DNA of 59,525 bases, taken from NCBI GenBank assembly GCA_024275565.1, contig JAJRYY010000091.1, forward strand, positions 1 to 59,525. The letters run 5' to 3'. The notes below the pieces were generated by a model, which ran no database searches, was not told where the DNA came from, and saw only the letters and a program-made list of their open reading frames with translations. Position numbers and translations under genes: made by a program. Positions 36,511-46,606 of this stretch are shown one piece after another. How positions within the stretch are numbered: position 1 is the first letter of the stretch; each line of letters opens with the position of its first letter. The stretch comes from Planctomycetota bacterium. Its GTDB lineage: Bacteria; Planctomycetota; Phycisphaerae; UBA1845.

Positions 36511-37269
36511 ATGAAGGACGTGCAGACTGCCAAAGACACGCTACGCGTGATCCATGACCCCCCAGTGGACGGCGTGACGAATATGTCGCGAGATGAAGCA
36601 CTACTTCAAATCGTGGGCGAGGAACAGTCAAATCCGACACTTCGCGTGTACGAATGGTCCAAGCCAACGATCTCGCTGGGATACTTTCAGCCATACGCCG
36701 AATACGAGTCCCTCCCCGCCCCAGCGGGTGGATTGGATGTCGTGCGAAGGCAGACCGGAGGGGGAGCGATTCTCCACGACCAGGAATTGACGTATTCTCT
36801 AGTGTTCCACGTGGAACACCCCATCGTGCGTCGCAAACCCACACATCTCTACGAACTTGTCCACAATGCCCTGATCGGCCTGCTGGGAGAATCTGGGAGA
36901 AACGTGTCGCTGTCCGGGGTCGATGACGATTCCGGGGCTGCCAAGGGTACGTTTTTCTGCTTCGCGAGAAGACATCGGCTCGACGTGGTGCTTGGTGAGG
37001 ACAAACTGGTCGGCAGTGCTCAGCGTCGCACGAAGACGGCGATCCTGCAGCATGGGTCGATTATCGGACGTAGGCGCTACGAGCAGCAGCCAGCCGCGAC
37101 GCTCCCGGAGGGGTGGGATGTCGCCCGGATGCGGGGCGTGTTTCCTGCGGCCATCGCGGATGCATTGTGCCTGGATTGTGTGGTCGGAGAATGGACCGAG
37201 TCTGCCCTGTCGCGGGCCGGCGATTTGAAGGGGAAGTACGCTTCGCGTGAGTGGACGAGAAAGTATTAG
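36511..37269 (+). CDS. LipM-like octanoyl/lipoate transferase
   Basis: The protein is 252 aa from the ATG at 36511; the frame is open to 36220, but that part is transposase relic. It belongs to the lipoate ligase/transferase fold: RRQTGGGAILHDQELTYSL is the substrate loop, and KLVGSAQRRTKTAILQHGS holds the catalytic Lys. A Cys is present in TFFCFARRHRLD, at the place where LipM octanoyltransferases carry their acyl Cys and ATP-using LplA enzymes do not. It is therefore more likely an octanoyl-ACP:protein transferase. lipA is not nearby. Confidence 0.85.
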   Translation: MKDVQTAKDTLRVIHDPPVDGVTNMSRDEALLQIVGEEQSNPTLRVYEWSKPTISLGYFQPYAEYESLPAPAGGLDVVRRQTGGGAILHDQELTYSLVFHVEHPIVRRKPTHLYELVHNALIGLLGESGRNVSLSGVDDDSGAAKGTFFCFARRHRLDVVLGEDKLVGSAQRRTKTAILQHGSIIGRRRYEQQPAATLPEGWDVARMRGVFPAAIADALCLDCVVGEWTESALSRAGDLKGKYASREWTRKY

Positions 37270-37530
37270 ATTTTTCCGGTACAGCCACCATATACCCTGC
37301 GAGGACAACTATTTTTCCGCTCATGCAGAAAATCGCCGATTCTCACGTCCAGAGCAGGTATTGCGGGACATGTCTCTGTGGTTACACCTTGACAGGGCAT
37401 TTAGGGACTTTCACAATGGGTTGGAAGGCCTCCAGTCGCGCGTTAGATCGATAAGGGTGTGAATTACCACAATCAGTCGTGCTGCGTGGCGTCTTTTTCC
37501 AGCAGTCCTTTTTACATGCGAGAATCTTTC

Positions 37531-40482
37531 ATGTTCCAAAATATAATGCGTAGAACTGGGTTGTTCCTGGTCTTATCGGTATCGCTGATGCTGGTTCCCA
37601 ACCTTGCGACCGATGCACTGGCGGGGGAACTGGTGTTCCATTCCTTCGGAAAAGAACTGGCACTTGAAAAATCGCAGACTGAGTTTGCAATTGTGATGCC
37701 TGCCCAACCGACGCCAGTCGGAATGTCAACGGCTGGAGCACGGAACATGATCCGTCTTGAAGAGCCGACCTGCGTGTTCAAGTCCCTGCCGTGGGCCATG
37801 GATTCAGAGGAATGCCAGATTGTAGAAGTCCCTAAGGCTGACCTGGCGACGCGCGATCGGATTCGGGCCATTCCGAGTGTTGCTACAGCGAGGCCTGTGT
37901 ATCGGTTTGCAGGATCAGATCACCCGCTGGTTTCCTCCGGGAATCTTGTGGTTCAGCTTCGGGATAGTTTGACCGCTGAGGAACGAACCCAGTTTTTTGT
38001 GGATTTCAAGGTTCGGATGGTCCGCGTTCTGGATGCAGAACAGGGGATCTACATCTGCTGTCCGGAGGGTGATGTGGAGGAGGACGAGGTCCGATGTGCG
38101 ATGGCTATGCACATTGACCACCGAACCGTGTTTGCACATCCTGATTTCGCGATGGGTACGTCGATCAAGCAGGTTTTTTCTCAGTTTAACGACGAATTTC
38201 TCGGTCAGCAGTGGCATTTGAAGAACACTGGGCAGGATCTTGGCACGGTTGGTGCGGATATCAACGTCGAGGACGCGTGGCGGTTTTCGTTCGGCGAGGA
38301 TGTTCTGATTGGCATGTTTGATGATGCAGTTGAGATTTTGCACGAAGATCTGGAGCGTAACTATGTGAATCGCGGGCATGATGCGTTTTTGCAGACCGAA
38401 GGTGCGAACGCTCCCCGTCCGCGTATTCTTGGTGACAGCCATGGGACAAATGTGATCGGTCTTGCCATTGCGGCCTCCAACAATCAGTTTGGGATCGTTG
38501 GTGTCGCCCCGACCTCGCGTTTTACCGCTTCACGCGGGTTGCTTGAACCCTTCATCACGCTTGGTCAGATTGCCGGTGCTTTCACGTTTGCACGTCAACA
38601 AAACGTGGATATTCATAACAACAGCTGGGGTATTCCCGGAGTATCCAACCTTGCCCTTCCCGTCATCGTCAGTCAGATTGAAGCTGCGTACAACAACGGT
38701 CGCGATGGGAAGGGGATGGTCATTGTTTTCGCCTCTGGGAATAGTTCGGTCGAGCTTGGCGCGGATGACGATCTTTCGACGCTTCCTACGGTGATCGGGG
38801 TTGGAGCGAGTACTGGTCAGGATCGGCTTGCGTCTTATAGCAACTATGGTGCCGACATCAATTTCCTTGCTCCGGGTGGTGGTGTCGAGCCCCCCATGAT
38901 GGTGACGACGGACAACCCTGACGACAATCCGGTATCGCCGGGGTTCAATTTCGGTGGGCTGTCTGAAAGTGGGCAACCGGATCTTTCGGATAGTTCCTAT
39001 ACGAAGCGGATCATTGGAACTTCTTTTGCCTGCCCGGTGGTGACAGGTGCGGCTGCACTTCTGGTCAGTATCAATCAGAATCTGACTGCTGAACAGGTTC
39101 GGGTTCTTCTGGAGCATACCTGCGAGCAGATCGATCCCCTTGAAGCCAACTATCACCCGATCACGCAGCGAAGTCTCACGCATGGTTATGGTCGTATCGA
39201 TATCGGACGGGCTGCGGACATTGCCGACCGCTCTCTGGACAACAATGGATCGACGTGGCCTGAACGGATTGAAAGTATTGAATACAACGGTGGGGTGATC
39301 AGATGGGTTCTTGGCGACAAGGTTCGAGAGATCGATGATGATGACAACCAGGATACGCCACCCCTTCGGCTGGGTGACCAAACTCAGCGCACGCTGGTTG
39401 TTGAAAGTCAGCAGGCGTATTCCCACACCCATTTCTTCCGTCCGACCGACTTTGAGACGTACAATGTTGGCGACGAGGTATCGCCCGGGATTCGCGTTGT
39501 GCAGTTCAACCCCTCTACCACGTTTTTGGTTGAGAGTTCTTCGGTCAAGCGTTATTACGCTTTGTTTCCACAAAACCCTGTGGGTCGGTATGCCTTTGGG
39601 GTGACGATCGACACGGATGGTGCCACGGCAGGTACGCCGGGATCTGGTGGATCTGACGGGGGCGGAGGCGCTTTACCACCTCCTACGCTGACAAGTCGCC
39701 CGAAAGTGTCCATTCTGGTGACCCCGTTGTCGGGACAGTCGCCGCTGGACGTGAGTTTCCGTGCGAACGCTGTCAGTGAGGCTGGCATTCAGGAGCTGGG
39801 TTGGACGTTTGACGATGATACGACATCCGACAGTGCCACTGTAAGTCACCGCTATGTGGTCACGGACCTTGTGTCGCGACGGTTCTTCCCGTTTTTCAAG
39901 GTTACGGATCTGAATGGGAACGAAGGTATACGGTCGGTGGCTGTGGATGTCTCTGGTGAGATCGATGCGAATGTTATCGTGCCCGATCTGCAGATCAGCA
40001 TTGGGCTTCCCGGCGTGGTGGGATCCGACATTGACACTGGTGTCGCACCGTTTGTCGTTGAGATGACGGTCGGCGGTGAAGCCCTTGAAGGTACACTGGA
40101 ACTCGTTCAGTGGGATCTTGGCGATGGTGGGACGGCTGCCAATACGCTTTCGGTTCGACATACCTATGAGAATAATTCGACGTCGATGCGAACCCTACCG
40201 ATCTCTGTTCTCGTTGCGACGCGTGTCTCGACAGGAGCGATCGTGACGCAGTCTGCCACGCGTTTCATCAGCGTGCTTCCGAATCCGACGCCTACGATTC
40301 CTGCCAATGACGGCGGGTCGGTGAGTGGCGACTTCAATAGTGGCAATCCTATCGGGAGCAATCCGGTGGGTGGCAGCGGCGGATCTGGCGGTGCGTCAAG
40401 TCCTGCGATGTGCGGAGGAGGGACAGCGATGGTGATGTTCAGTATGGTGCTTCTCCCATTCATGCGGCGGAAGTTTCGCTGA
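37531..40482 (+). CDS. Subtilisin-like S8 protease with PKD-type domains and C-terminal anchor
   Basis: The protein is 983 aa. The signal peptide is MRRTGLFLVLSVSLMLVP, and a propeptide-like region runs to about 240. The catalytic Asp lies in IGMFDDAVEI, His in DSHGTNVIG and Ser in GTSFACPVVTGA, the S8 triad; NNSWGIPG holds the oxyanion Asn region. The layout resembles kexin-like enzymes. PKD-like domains follow, with GQSPLDVSFRANAV and GWTFDDDT. The C-terminus CGGGTAMVMFSMVLLPFMRR is a Cys/Gly motif, a membrane segment and a basic tail, as in cell-surface sorting signals of the MYXO-CTERM kind. The ATG at 37531 is chosen for spacing. Confidence 0.88.
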   Translation: MFQNIMRRTGLFLVLSVSLMLVPNLATDALAGELVFHSFGKELALEKSQTEFAIVMPAQPTPVGMSTAGARNMIRLEEPTCVFKSLPWAMDSEECQIVEVPKADLATRDRIRAIPSVATARPVYRFAGSDHPLVSSGNLVVQLRDSLTAEERTQFFVDFKVRMVRVLDAEQGIYICCPEGDVEEDEVRCAMAMHIDHRTVFAHPDFAMGTSIKQVFSQFNDEFLGQQWHLKNTGQDLGTVGADINVEDAWRFSFGEDVLIGMFDDAVEILHEDLERNYVNRGHDAFLQTEGANAPRPRILGDSHGTNVIGLAIAASNNQFGIVGVAPTSRFTASRGLLEPFITLGQIAGAFTFARQQNVDIHNNSWGIPGVSNLALPVIVSQIEAAYNNGRDGKGMVIVFASGNSSVELGADDDLSTLPTVIGVGASTGQDRLASYSNYGADINFLAPGGGVEPPMMVTTDNPDDNPVSPGFNFGGLSESGQPDLSDSSYTKRIIGTSFACPVVTGAAALLVSINQNLTAEQVRVLLEHTCEQIDPLEANYHPITQRSLTHGYGRIDIGRAADIADRSLDNNGSTWPERIESIEYNGGVIRWVLGDKVREIDDDDNQDTPPLRLGDQTQRTLVVESQQAYSHTHFFRPTDFETYNVGDEVSPGIRVVQFNPSTTFLVESSSVKRYYALFPQNPVGRYAFGVTIDTDGATAGTPGSGGSDGGGGALPPPTLTSRPKVSILVTPLSGQSPLDVSFRANAVSEAGIQELGWTFDDDTTSDSATVSHRYVVTDLVSRRFFPFFKVTDLNGNEGIRSVAVDVSGEIDANVIVPDLQISIGLPGVVGSDIDTGVAPFVVEMTVGGEALEGTLELVQWDLGDGGTAANTLSVRHTYENNSTSMRTLPISVLVATRVSTGAIVTQSATRFISVLPNPTPTIPANDGGSVSGDFNSGNPIGSNPVGGSGGSGGASSPAMCGGGTAMVMFSMVLLPFMRRKFR

Positions 40483-40682
40483 TCCTGCTGGCAACTGTTG
40501 GGGTTCGGCGGTCATTGCAGCACGTCGGTCCTATCGCCGCTGTTCAGTCACTGCTGTCCGGCCACTGCTGTTCAATCACCGCGTTGTCTGCGTACACTGG
40601 ATGAATGTGCGGGGTGGCTGCGTTTGTGGTTGTGGTTGCGGTCTGTTCTTGATGACGCCATCCTGATATTCTGAGGTCTGTT

Positions 40683-40937
40683 GTGGAATCGTGGTCACTT
40701 TTTACACTCTACCGACGGATACTCTTCTCGGCCGTCTCTGTGTATGTGCTCATTCGCGTTTCGTTGTTCCTGTGGAACTGGGTCGTGGCTAGTGCGAATG
40801 ACAGTCGCGAAATCCATGTGTTGCGTCGCTACCTTGTGACGTTGATCATGAGGTCTCGTCTTCGACGGTTCTGGTTTGATCTGCTTCAGATTGGCGTACT
40901 GGTGATCCTGCTGGGGACTCTCCTGCGGATGCACTAA
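40683..40937 (+). CDS. Small membrane protein, two helices
   Basis: The protein is 84 aa from GTG 40683, with GAGG 6 bases upstream. It has two hydrophobic helices (SAVSVYVLIRVSLFLWNWVV and FDLLQIGVLVILLGTLL) joined by a basic loop. No family is recognised. It begins a run of short genes before the Clp-N protein. Confidence 0.5.
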   Translation: MESWSLFTLYRRILFSAVSVYVLIRVSLFLWNWVVASANDSREIHVLRRYLVTLIMRSRLRRFWFDLLQIGVLVILLGTLLRMH

Positions 40938-40957
40938 AACAAGGGTTGAACTTCAAC

Positions 40958-41719
40958 ATGCCTCCAGACGCATCGACATCCCCTTCGCTGTCCGAACTGC
41001 CGCTGGACGAGTTGATCCGATACGGTCAGTCCCTTGGCATCTCCCTTTCTGAGGACACTCCCAAGGGCGAAGCGCTGCGGAAGGTCCGTGCCCGGCAGGA
41101 ACTGCTCCTCGATCTGGATCGTGATGCGTTGCTGGACGTCGTCATGTGGTTGCGTATTCCCGTTCGGCGTTCTGCCGGTAAGGAACAGTTGGCTGAGCTG
41201 ATCGCTCAACAGAACCTCTCGGATTTCCGCGGTCTTTCGGACCGTGGTCTGGAGGTATTGTCGAATTTGTGGAACGTCGTCCCGCGTGCAGGAGAATCTC
41301 GCAGTGATCTTGAATCACGGATGCGTCGCTCGCGCGGACCGATCGCACAGTGGCGTCGGTTGCGTCGTAAAGTTGTCGGGTCGGTTGTGGCCAGAATCGT
41401 CGCTTCTGGCGAAGAAACACGGGGCGACTACCACTTTCTCCCTGAGGACGCTCCATCGTCGATTCGGCGTGATATCGAGGAGGACGGGTTGATGGGGAGC
41501 GTAGCCAAGCGGATTCGTGGCGTGGCGGATGATTATGTTCACGAAAAGCTGGACGAAATCGAACGTCGGATTGATGCCAAGCTTGATGAGATCGATCAAC
41601 GCCTGGGGGAGTGGCGTGACCGGGAAGTCGCCCACCGTTTGAATATCCTGAAATTGACCCTGGTATTTTCGATTCTTGTCGTCCTGCTCAGCCTTCTGTA
41701 TGATTACCTTCGCGCCTAG
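40958..41719 (+). CDS. Coiled-coil protein with C-terminal membrane anchor
   Basis: The protein is 253 aa from the ATG at 40958. The N-terminal half resembles a small helical fold (LDELIRYGQSLGISLSEDT), while EKLDEIERRIDAKLDEIDQR is a coiled coil. The last 20 residues (LVFSILVVLLSLLYDYL) are a transmembrane helix, giving a tail-anchored topology. It lies 20 bases after the small membrane gene. Its function is unknown. Confidence 0.6.
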   Translation: MPPDASTSPSLSELPLDELIRYGQSLGISLSEDTPKGEALRKVRARQELLLDLDRDALLDVVMWLRIPVRRSAGKEQLAELIAQQNLSDFRGLSDRGLEVLSNLWNVVPRAGESRSDLESRMRRSRGPIAQWRRLRRKVVGSVVARIVASGEETRGDYHFLPEDAPSSIRRDIEEDGLMGSVAKRIRGVADDYVHEKLDEIERRIDAKLDEIDQRLGEWRDREVAHRLNILKLTLVFSILVVLLSLLYDYLRA

Positions 41720-41789
41720 GGCGATCTGTTTCGTATTGCTGCGGGCGATCCGGCTTTGCGCGTTACGAGACGAGATGGTGGTCGCGATC

Positions 41790-42233
41790 ATGTACGAAAA
41801 GCTATCCAAACGGGTTGAGTCTGTCGTGAAGTTGGCGCGGAGCATTGCCAGCAATGATGACCAGGAATATCTTGGTACGGAGCATATTCTCCTGGCGATC
41901 GCAGGCGACGGAGCGGGTCTGGGGTTCCGAATTCTGAAAGACAACGGAGTCGACGAACACAAGCTCGGTGCTGAGATCAAACGTCTTTCGCGCAAGAGTC
42001 TTGAGGAGACGTGGGTGTTCGGATCACTGCCCGGGTCGCCCCACTTGAAAGCGGTTGTCGCCACTGCAATCGATGTCGCCCAGCAACTGGGTGCCAGGGA
42101 AGTCTGCACGGAGCACCTGCTGCTGGCTATGTTGGCTGAGGAGGGGAGTGTGGCTGGTCAGGCGCTGCGAAACCTGGGTGTCACCGACAACATCATTCGC
42201 TCCAGCATCTCTGAGAACGCTCCGAACACATAG
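41790..42233 (+). CDS. Stand-alone Clp N-terminal domain protein
   Basis: The protein is 147 aa. It has two Clp_N repeats: MYEKLSKRVESVVKLARSIA with LGTEHILLAIAGDG, and VVATAIDVAQQLGAREVCTEHLLLAMLAEE. In ClpA, ClpB and ClpC this domain receives substrates or adaptors; here no AAA+ domain follows, so it may act as an adaptor or decoy for a Clp ATPase, or resemble plant ClpT proteins. The ATG at 41790 is preferred; ATG 41775 is possible. Confidence 0.8.
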   Translation: MYEKLSKRVESVVKLARSIASNDDQEYLGTEHILLAIAGDGAGLGFRILKDNGVDEHKLGAEIKRLSRKSLEETWVFGSLPGSPHLKAVVATAIDVAQQLGAREVCTEHLLLAMLAEEGSVAGQALRNLGVTDNIIRSSISENAPNT

Positions 42234-42329
42234 TACCTCGTCCCAGCAACGAAAAAGTACCACTCCCCAGAAGGGCGGCGGCGTCAGGTACGACAGCGTC
42301 AGGTGCGGCGGCAGCGTGTCATTGCCGGG

Positions 42330-45300
42330 TCAGGCAGGGACTGTCGCAGCATGGGCTGTGGATGCTATGCGGGCATCGTCGGCGATGTCGGATCCAGCGA
42401 ATTCGCATGGAATGGGTCTTCCGGATGCGCCAACGAGTGCGACATTCTCATCGCCGATCAGGTCCGCCACACCCTTATAGAACGATGCGTTGTACTCGAT
42501 GCTCATCGCTCGCGAACATCGAAGCAGGGCAAGTAGATCACCTTCGGCGGGTAGCTTGAGATAGACTTCCGTCTGACCGGTGTGAGCTTTGAGCACGCTG
42601 TGGATCGTGTTGAGTCGCTCTGCGTCGGGATGGGGGATCGTCAGTATTGCGCTCGTACCGAATACGCGCGGGGCGTCGGCTGCGGGTGTGACATCTGTGA
42701 CGCGCAGAGACGGTTCCTCTCGGCGTTTATCGACCTCGCCGGAGAGGAAGACGATGCTGTCGGGGGTGAGGAGGGCTTGGAATTTCGGAAGATCGTTCGG
42801 GAAGACGATGGCTTCGACCGTGCCCTTCAGGTCTTCGAAGGTGACGATACCCATTTTCTTGTTGGTCCGGGTCATGACCGTCCGAACGCTCGAGACCATG
42901 CCGCCCAGGACCACTTTGGCGTCCTCATGCATTGCGGACAGATCGACCGTCGAGCAGGTCGAGCATGCTTCGATCAACTTCACAGCCCCCGCCAGTGGGT
43001 GACGCGTGACGAAAAAGCCCAGGGCTGCCTTCTCGCGGGCGAGCATTTCAGACTCACTCCACTCATCTGTCGGGAGGGGTGTCACGTCGGAATCACTCTC
43101 GTCCTCGCCGCCGCCAAACAGCCCCATCTGCCCTGATTTCTTGTCACGCTGATGGCTGGAACCGTGGTCAATGGCTGTGTCCAATACGAGCGTCAGAGCT
43201 TTCCGCATCGCACCGGTCGTGTCGAAAGCACCGCAGCAGATGAGCGATTCGATGACGGAGCGATTGCACGCGGAGAGGTCCACGCGTTCGCAGAAATCGT
43301 AGATATCCTCGAATTTGTCACCCGCAGAACGGGCGTTGGAAATCGCAGCGACAGCCTTCTCGCCCACACCCTTGATGGCAGCCAGTCCGAAGCGGAGGAC
43401 GCGAATTTTCTTTCCGTCGCGCTCAATTTCATCGACGGTGAAATCGTTGTCGCTGACGTTCACATCGGGCGGGAGCACCGAGATGTTCATCCGCCTGCAC
43501 TCCTCCATATACTCGATGATCTTATCGGTATTGGACATCTCGAAGGTCATGAGGGCAGCCATGAACTCGACGGGATGGTAGGCTTTCATGTACGCGGTCT
43601 GAAATGCGACAATCGCGTACCCGGTGGAGTGGGCCTTGTTGAATGCGTACCCACCGAACTTGAGAATGTCCTCGAAAATCTGATTGCCAACGTCACGCGA
43701 GACGCCATTCTTCTCGCACCCATCGAGGAATGGTTCACGCTCTGCTTCAATCAGCTTCGTCTTTTTCTTACTGATGACCTTCGCAAGACGGAACGCACGC
43801 TTGAGTTCGATCCCGCCAAGCCGGTTCACGACGCGCGAGACCTGCTCCTGATAGACCATGATCCCATACGTCTCAGTCAGCACCTCCGTCATGGTCGGAT
43901 GCGGCGTGGACCAGTGTTCGCCGTGCTTTCGCGCAACGTAGGCATCGATGTACTGCATCGGACCCGGACGGTAGAGCGCGTTGGCAGCAATTAAGTCTTC
44001 GATGCGGTTGGGCTTCATGCGCATAATCACATCGCGCATTCCGCCGGATTCAAACTGAAAGATCCCCTTCGTCTCGCCGCGTACGAACAGCGAATAGACC
44101 CGCTGATCCGTCAAATCGAGCGATTCGATGTCGATGGTTTCGCCCGTGGATTTTTCAGCCAGCGCCTTCGCACGGGCGAGCGTGGTCAGCGTGCGCAATC
44201 CGAGGAAGTCGAATTTCAGCAACCCCACCATCTCAACCGTCGGACCGTCATATTGCGTGACAATCTGGTCATCACTGGCGGGCTTGTAAAGTGGTAAGAA
44301 CTGATCGAGCGACTGATCCGCCACCACGACACCCGCTGCATGCACACCTGCGTGACGGGACAACCCTTCGAGTTTTCGAGCGATATCGACGACTTTGCGG
44401 ACCGTCTCATCCGTGTCGTATCGCTTCTTCAGCTCCGGTTCGACCTCGAGCGCCTTATCGATCGTCATCTTCAGCTCAGCCGGGATGAGATTCGTCAGCT
44501 CGCTGGCTTCGTTGAATCCGACGCCCATCACGCGGGCGACATCCTTGACGGCTGCCTTGGCTTTTAAGGTTCCGAACGTGATGATGTTTGCGACATGACC
44601 ATACTTCTCTCGAACGTAGTCGATCACATCCTGCCGGTGCTGCTGACAGATGTCGACATCGATATCCGGCATTTCGTCGCGGTCCGGGTCCATAAACCGC
44701 TCGAAGAACAGCCCGTAGCGGATCGGATCGGGTGCAGAAATCCCAAGACAATGACTTACGACGGAGCTGCAACCGCTACCACGCGCACCGACCGGAATCC
44801 CATTCTTCCGGGCGTATCCGACGAAATCCCAGACGATCAGAAAATAGCCACTGAAACCCTTGCTGGAGATCACGCCCAGTTCATAGTCTATGCGCTCTCG
44901 AAGCTCATCGGTGATCTCGTCGTATCGCCAATCCGCCCCCTTGTAGACCAGCTCGCGGAGATACTCATCCTCGGACCGCTTCTCTGGCAGCTTGTAGACC
45001 GGTGCGTGACGCGTTTTGAAATCCAGATCGACATTGCACATATCCGCCAAGCGAAGCGTGTTCGCAAGCGAATCGGGCTGGCCTGGAAAGAGGGCTGACA
45101 TCTCCTCGGGCGTCTTGAAGTAGAACTCGTTGCAGGGGAATTTGAAGCGGTTTTCGTCGGCTACCATCGCCCGCGTGCTGATGCAGCAGAGTACGTCGTG
45201 GGCTTCGGAATCGTCCTTTTCGAGATAATGCACATCGTTCGTGGCGATGATGGGTACGCCGAGGCGGTTGGCGATGTCGATCAGCTCCGGATTGATCATC

Positions 45301-45857
45301 ACCTGCTCTTCGATCCCGTGATCCTGAATCTCCATGAAGAATCGATCCGGACCGAAGATCTCAAGATACGTCTTGGCAATCTCCTCCGCAGCCTTGCGAT
45401 CCTTGCGTATCAGTGCCTGTGGAATCTCAGCACCGAGACAGGTGCTGGTGCAGATGAGGCCCTCAGAGTGCTCGCGGAGGATATCCTTGTCGATTCGCGG
45501 TTTGTAGTGGAACCCTTCGAGATACCCGACGCTGGAGAGTCGGATCAAGTTCTGATAACCGACATTGTTCATCGCAAGCAGCAGCAGATGAAAACTCGAC
45601 TCCTTCTGCTTTCCGCTCTTCTCCCGCCGATCATTGGGCGCCATATAGGTCTCGCAACCGATGATCGGCTTGATCCCTTCAGACACACAGGCGTTGTAGA
45701 ACTCGACCGCACCGAACATGTTTCCATGGTCCGTGATCGCGACCGCGGGCATGTTCAGATCCTTGGCCTGCCTGATGAGCGGCTTGATTCTCGTCGCACC
45801 ATCGAGCAGGCTGAAGTGCGTGTGAACGTGGAGGTGTACAAACCCGGCATCGGACAT
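42330..45857 (-). CDS. dnaE: DNA polymerase III alpha subunit
   Basis: The protein is 1175 aa. This is the replicative polymerase. The N-terminal PHP domain (FVHLHVHTHFSLLDGA and AITDHGNMFG) is followed by the polymerase core with PDIDVDICQQHRQDVI, whose acidic residues bind the catalytic metals. The beta-clamp and OB regions follow, with GMVSSVRTVMTRTNKKMG. The ATG at 45857 is chosen because PHP homology begins there and AGGAG lies upstream; the frame to 45929 is rejected. It converges on the Clp-N gene. Confidence 0.96.
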   Translation of the reverse strand: MSDAGFVHLHVHTHFSLLDGATRIKPLIRQAKDLNMPAVAITDHGNMFGAVEFYNACVSEGIKPIIGCETYMAPNDRREKSGKQKESSFHLLLLAMNNVGYQNLIRLSSVGYLEGFHYKPRIDKDILREHSEGLICTSTCLGAEIPQALIRKDRKAAEEIAKTYLEIFGPDRFFMEIQDHGIEEQVMINPELIDIANRLGVPIIATNDVHYLEKDDSEAHDVLCCISTRAMVADENRFKFPCNEFYFKTPEEMSALFPGQPDSLANTLRLADMCNVDLDFKTRHAPVYKLPEKRSEDEYLRELVYKGADWRYDEITDELRERIDYELGVISSKGFSGYFLIVWDFVGYARKNGIPVGARGSGCSSVVSHCLGISAPDPIRYGLFFERFMDPDRDEMPDIDVDICQQHRQDVIDYVREKYGHVANIITFGTLKAKAAVKDVARVMGVGFNEASELTNLIPAELKMTIDKALEVEPELKKRYDTDETVRKVVDIARKLEGLSRHAGVHAAGVVVADQSLDQFLPLYKPASDDQIVTQYDGPTVEMVGLLKFDFLGLRTLTTLARAKALAEKSTGETIDIESLDLTDQRVYSLFVRGETKGIFQFESGGMRDVIMRMKPNRIEDLIAANALYRPGPMQYIDAYVARKHGEHWSTPHPTMTEVLTETYGIMVYQEQVSRVVNRLGGIELKRAFRLAKVISKKKTKLIEAEREPFLDGCEKNGVSRDVGNQIFEDILKFGGYAFNKAHSTGYAIVAFQTAYMKAYHPVEFMAALMTFEMSNTDKIIEYMEECRRMNISVLPPDVNVSDNDFTVDEIERDGKKIRVLRFGLAAIKGVGEKAVAAISNARSAGDKFEDIYDFCERVDLSACNRSVIESLICCGAFDTTGAMRKALTLVLDTAIDHGSSHQRDKKSGQMGLFGGGEDESDSDVTPLPTDEWSESEMLAREKAALGFFVTRHPLAGAVKLIEACSTCSTVDLSAMHEDAKVVLGGMVSSVRTVMTRTNKKMGIVTFEDLKGTVEAIVFPNDLPKFQALLTPDSIVFLSGEVDKRREEPSLRVTDVTPAADAPRVFGTSAILTIPHPDAERLNTIHSVLKAHTGQTEVYLKLPAEGDLLALLRCSRAMSIEYNASFYKGVADLIGDENVALVGASGRPIPCEFAGSDIADDARIASTAHAATVPA

Positions 45858-46071
45858 AATGTGTGCGGACTCCTGTTGGCCTTCGGCGCCACATGGTCGG
45901 TGACGCAACGTGGATGGTGGACCCCGCAAAGCCTAATACTACCCGTCCGCACGTCAATCAACTGTTCCGGACGATTCCCGACACCACCTGTGAAATAGCT
46001 GTGATGATCCCGGCAACCCGTGTACCTTGAACAAGTTGCACCCCGGCGAGAGGGGCGACCAGGGGGCGCAT

Positions 46072-46122
46072 AAAAAAGTCCCGACGGTACCGCAGGCGAC
46101 CCACCCGTCACCCAGTACCGTC
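46072..46122 (-). terminator. Intrinsic terminator after the globin gene
   Basis: On the minus strand an 8-bp perfect stem (GACGGTAC with GTACCGTC) and a 24-base loop are followed, after five bases, by six T residues (plus-strand A at 46072-46077). It begins 32 bases past the globin stop codon. The long loop lowers certainty. Confidence 0.55.
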
Positions 46123-46153
46123 AGGCGTAAAGCAGTTACGATGTGGCTGACCG

Positions 46154-46606
46154 TTACGCAGTGGCAGCGTCAGTGGTCTTACCTTCCTGGGCTTCCATAG
46201 CTTCCTCTGCCCCAGTCAGCATGATCGACGCCACAACATCCAGAGCAGCCGACCAGTCTGCCGCATACTGATCGGTCCAGGCATCGCCAGCCATATCCGC
46301 CATCACAGAGATCAACGTATCGCGGACAATCGGATAGTGCTCTGCCTTGGTCCCATAACCGACATGTCGCGCGCCCATCTCCTTAAGAGGATCCTGCAAC
46401 TTCTCGGGAGTGCGCAGGTTTTGCACCACCAAAACCAGCGACGCAAGCAGCTTCTTCTTCTGATCTGCCAAGCTCGTCGGAAACAAAGGCCTCAGGCTGG
46501 GATTCCTTGAAAACATGTGCGCATAAAACCGGTCCGTCAATTCCGGACCTCGAGGCGCCAACATCTTAAAGGTCGTCTCCAACCGATCAATCATCGCTGA
46601 ATCCAT
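46154..46606 (-). CDS. Single-domain bacterial globin
   Basis: The protein is 150 aa. It is related to Vitreoscilla haemoglobin and to the globin part of flavohaemoglobin. The distal-side Tyr stands in TDRFYAHMFSRNPSLRPLF, and the proximal His is in GARHVGYGTKAEHYPIV, matching His85 of the Vitreoscilla protein. There is no reductase domain. It could bind oxygen or nitric oxide. AGGGG precedes the ATG pair at 46609/46606 by 4-7 bases; 46606 is used here. Confidence 0.88.
   Translation of the reverse strand: MDSAMIDRLETTFKMLAPRGPELTDRFYAHMFSRNPSLRPLFPTSLADQKKKLLASLVLVVQNLRTPEKLQDPLKEMGARHVGYGTKAEHYPIVRDTLISVMADMAGDAWTDQYAADWSAALDVVASIMLTGAEEAMEAQEGKTTDAATA

Noticed and set aside
38530..39573. 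347-codon minus-strand frame inside the S8 protease
   Set aside because: Antisense shadow; the protease catalytic motifs are intact on the plus strand.
42234..42329. Gene in the gap between Clp-N and dnaE
   Set aside because: Only 96 bases, with no start and ribosome site, and the frames are low-complexity.
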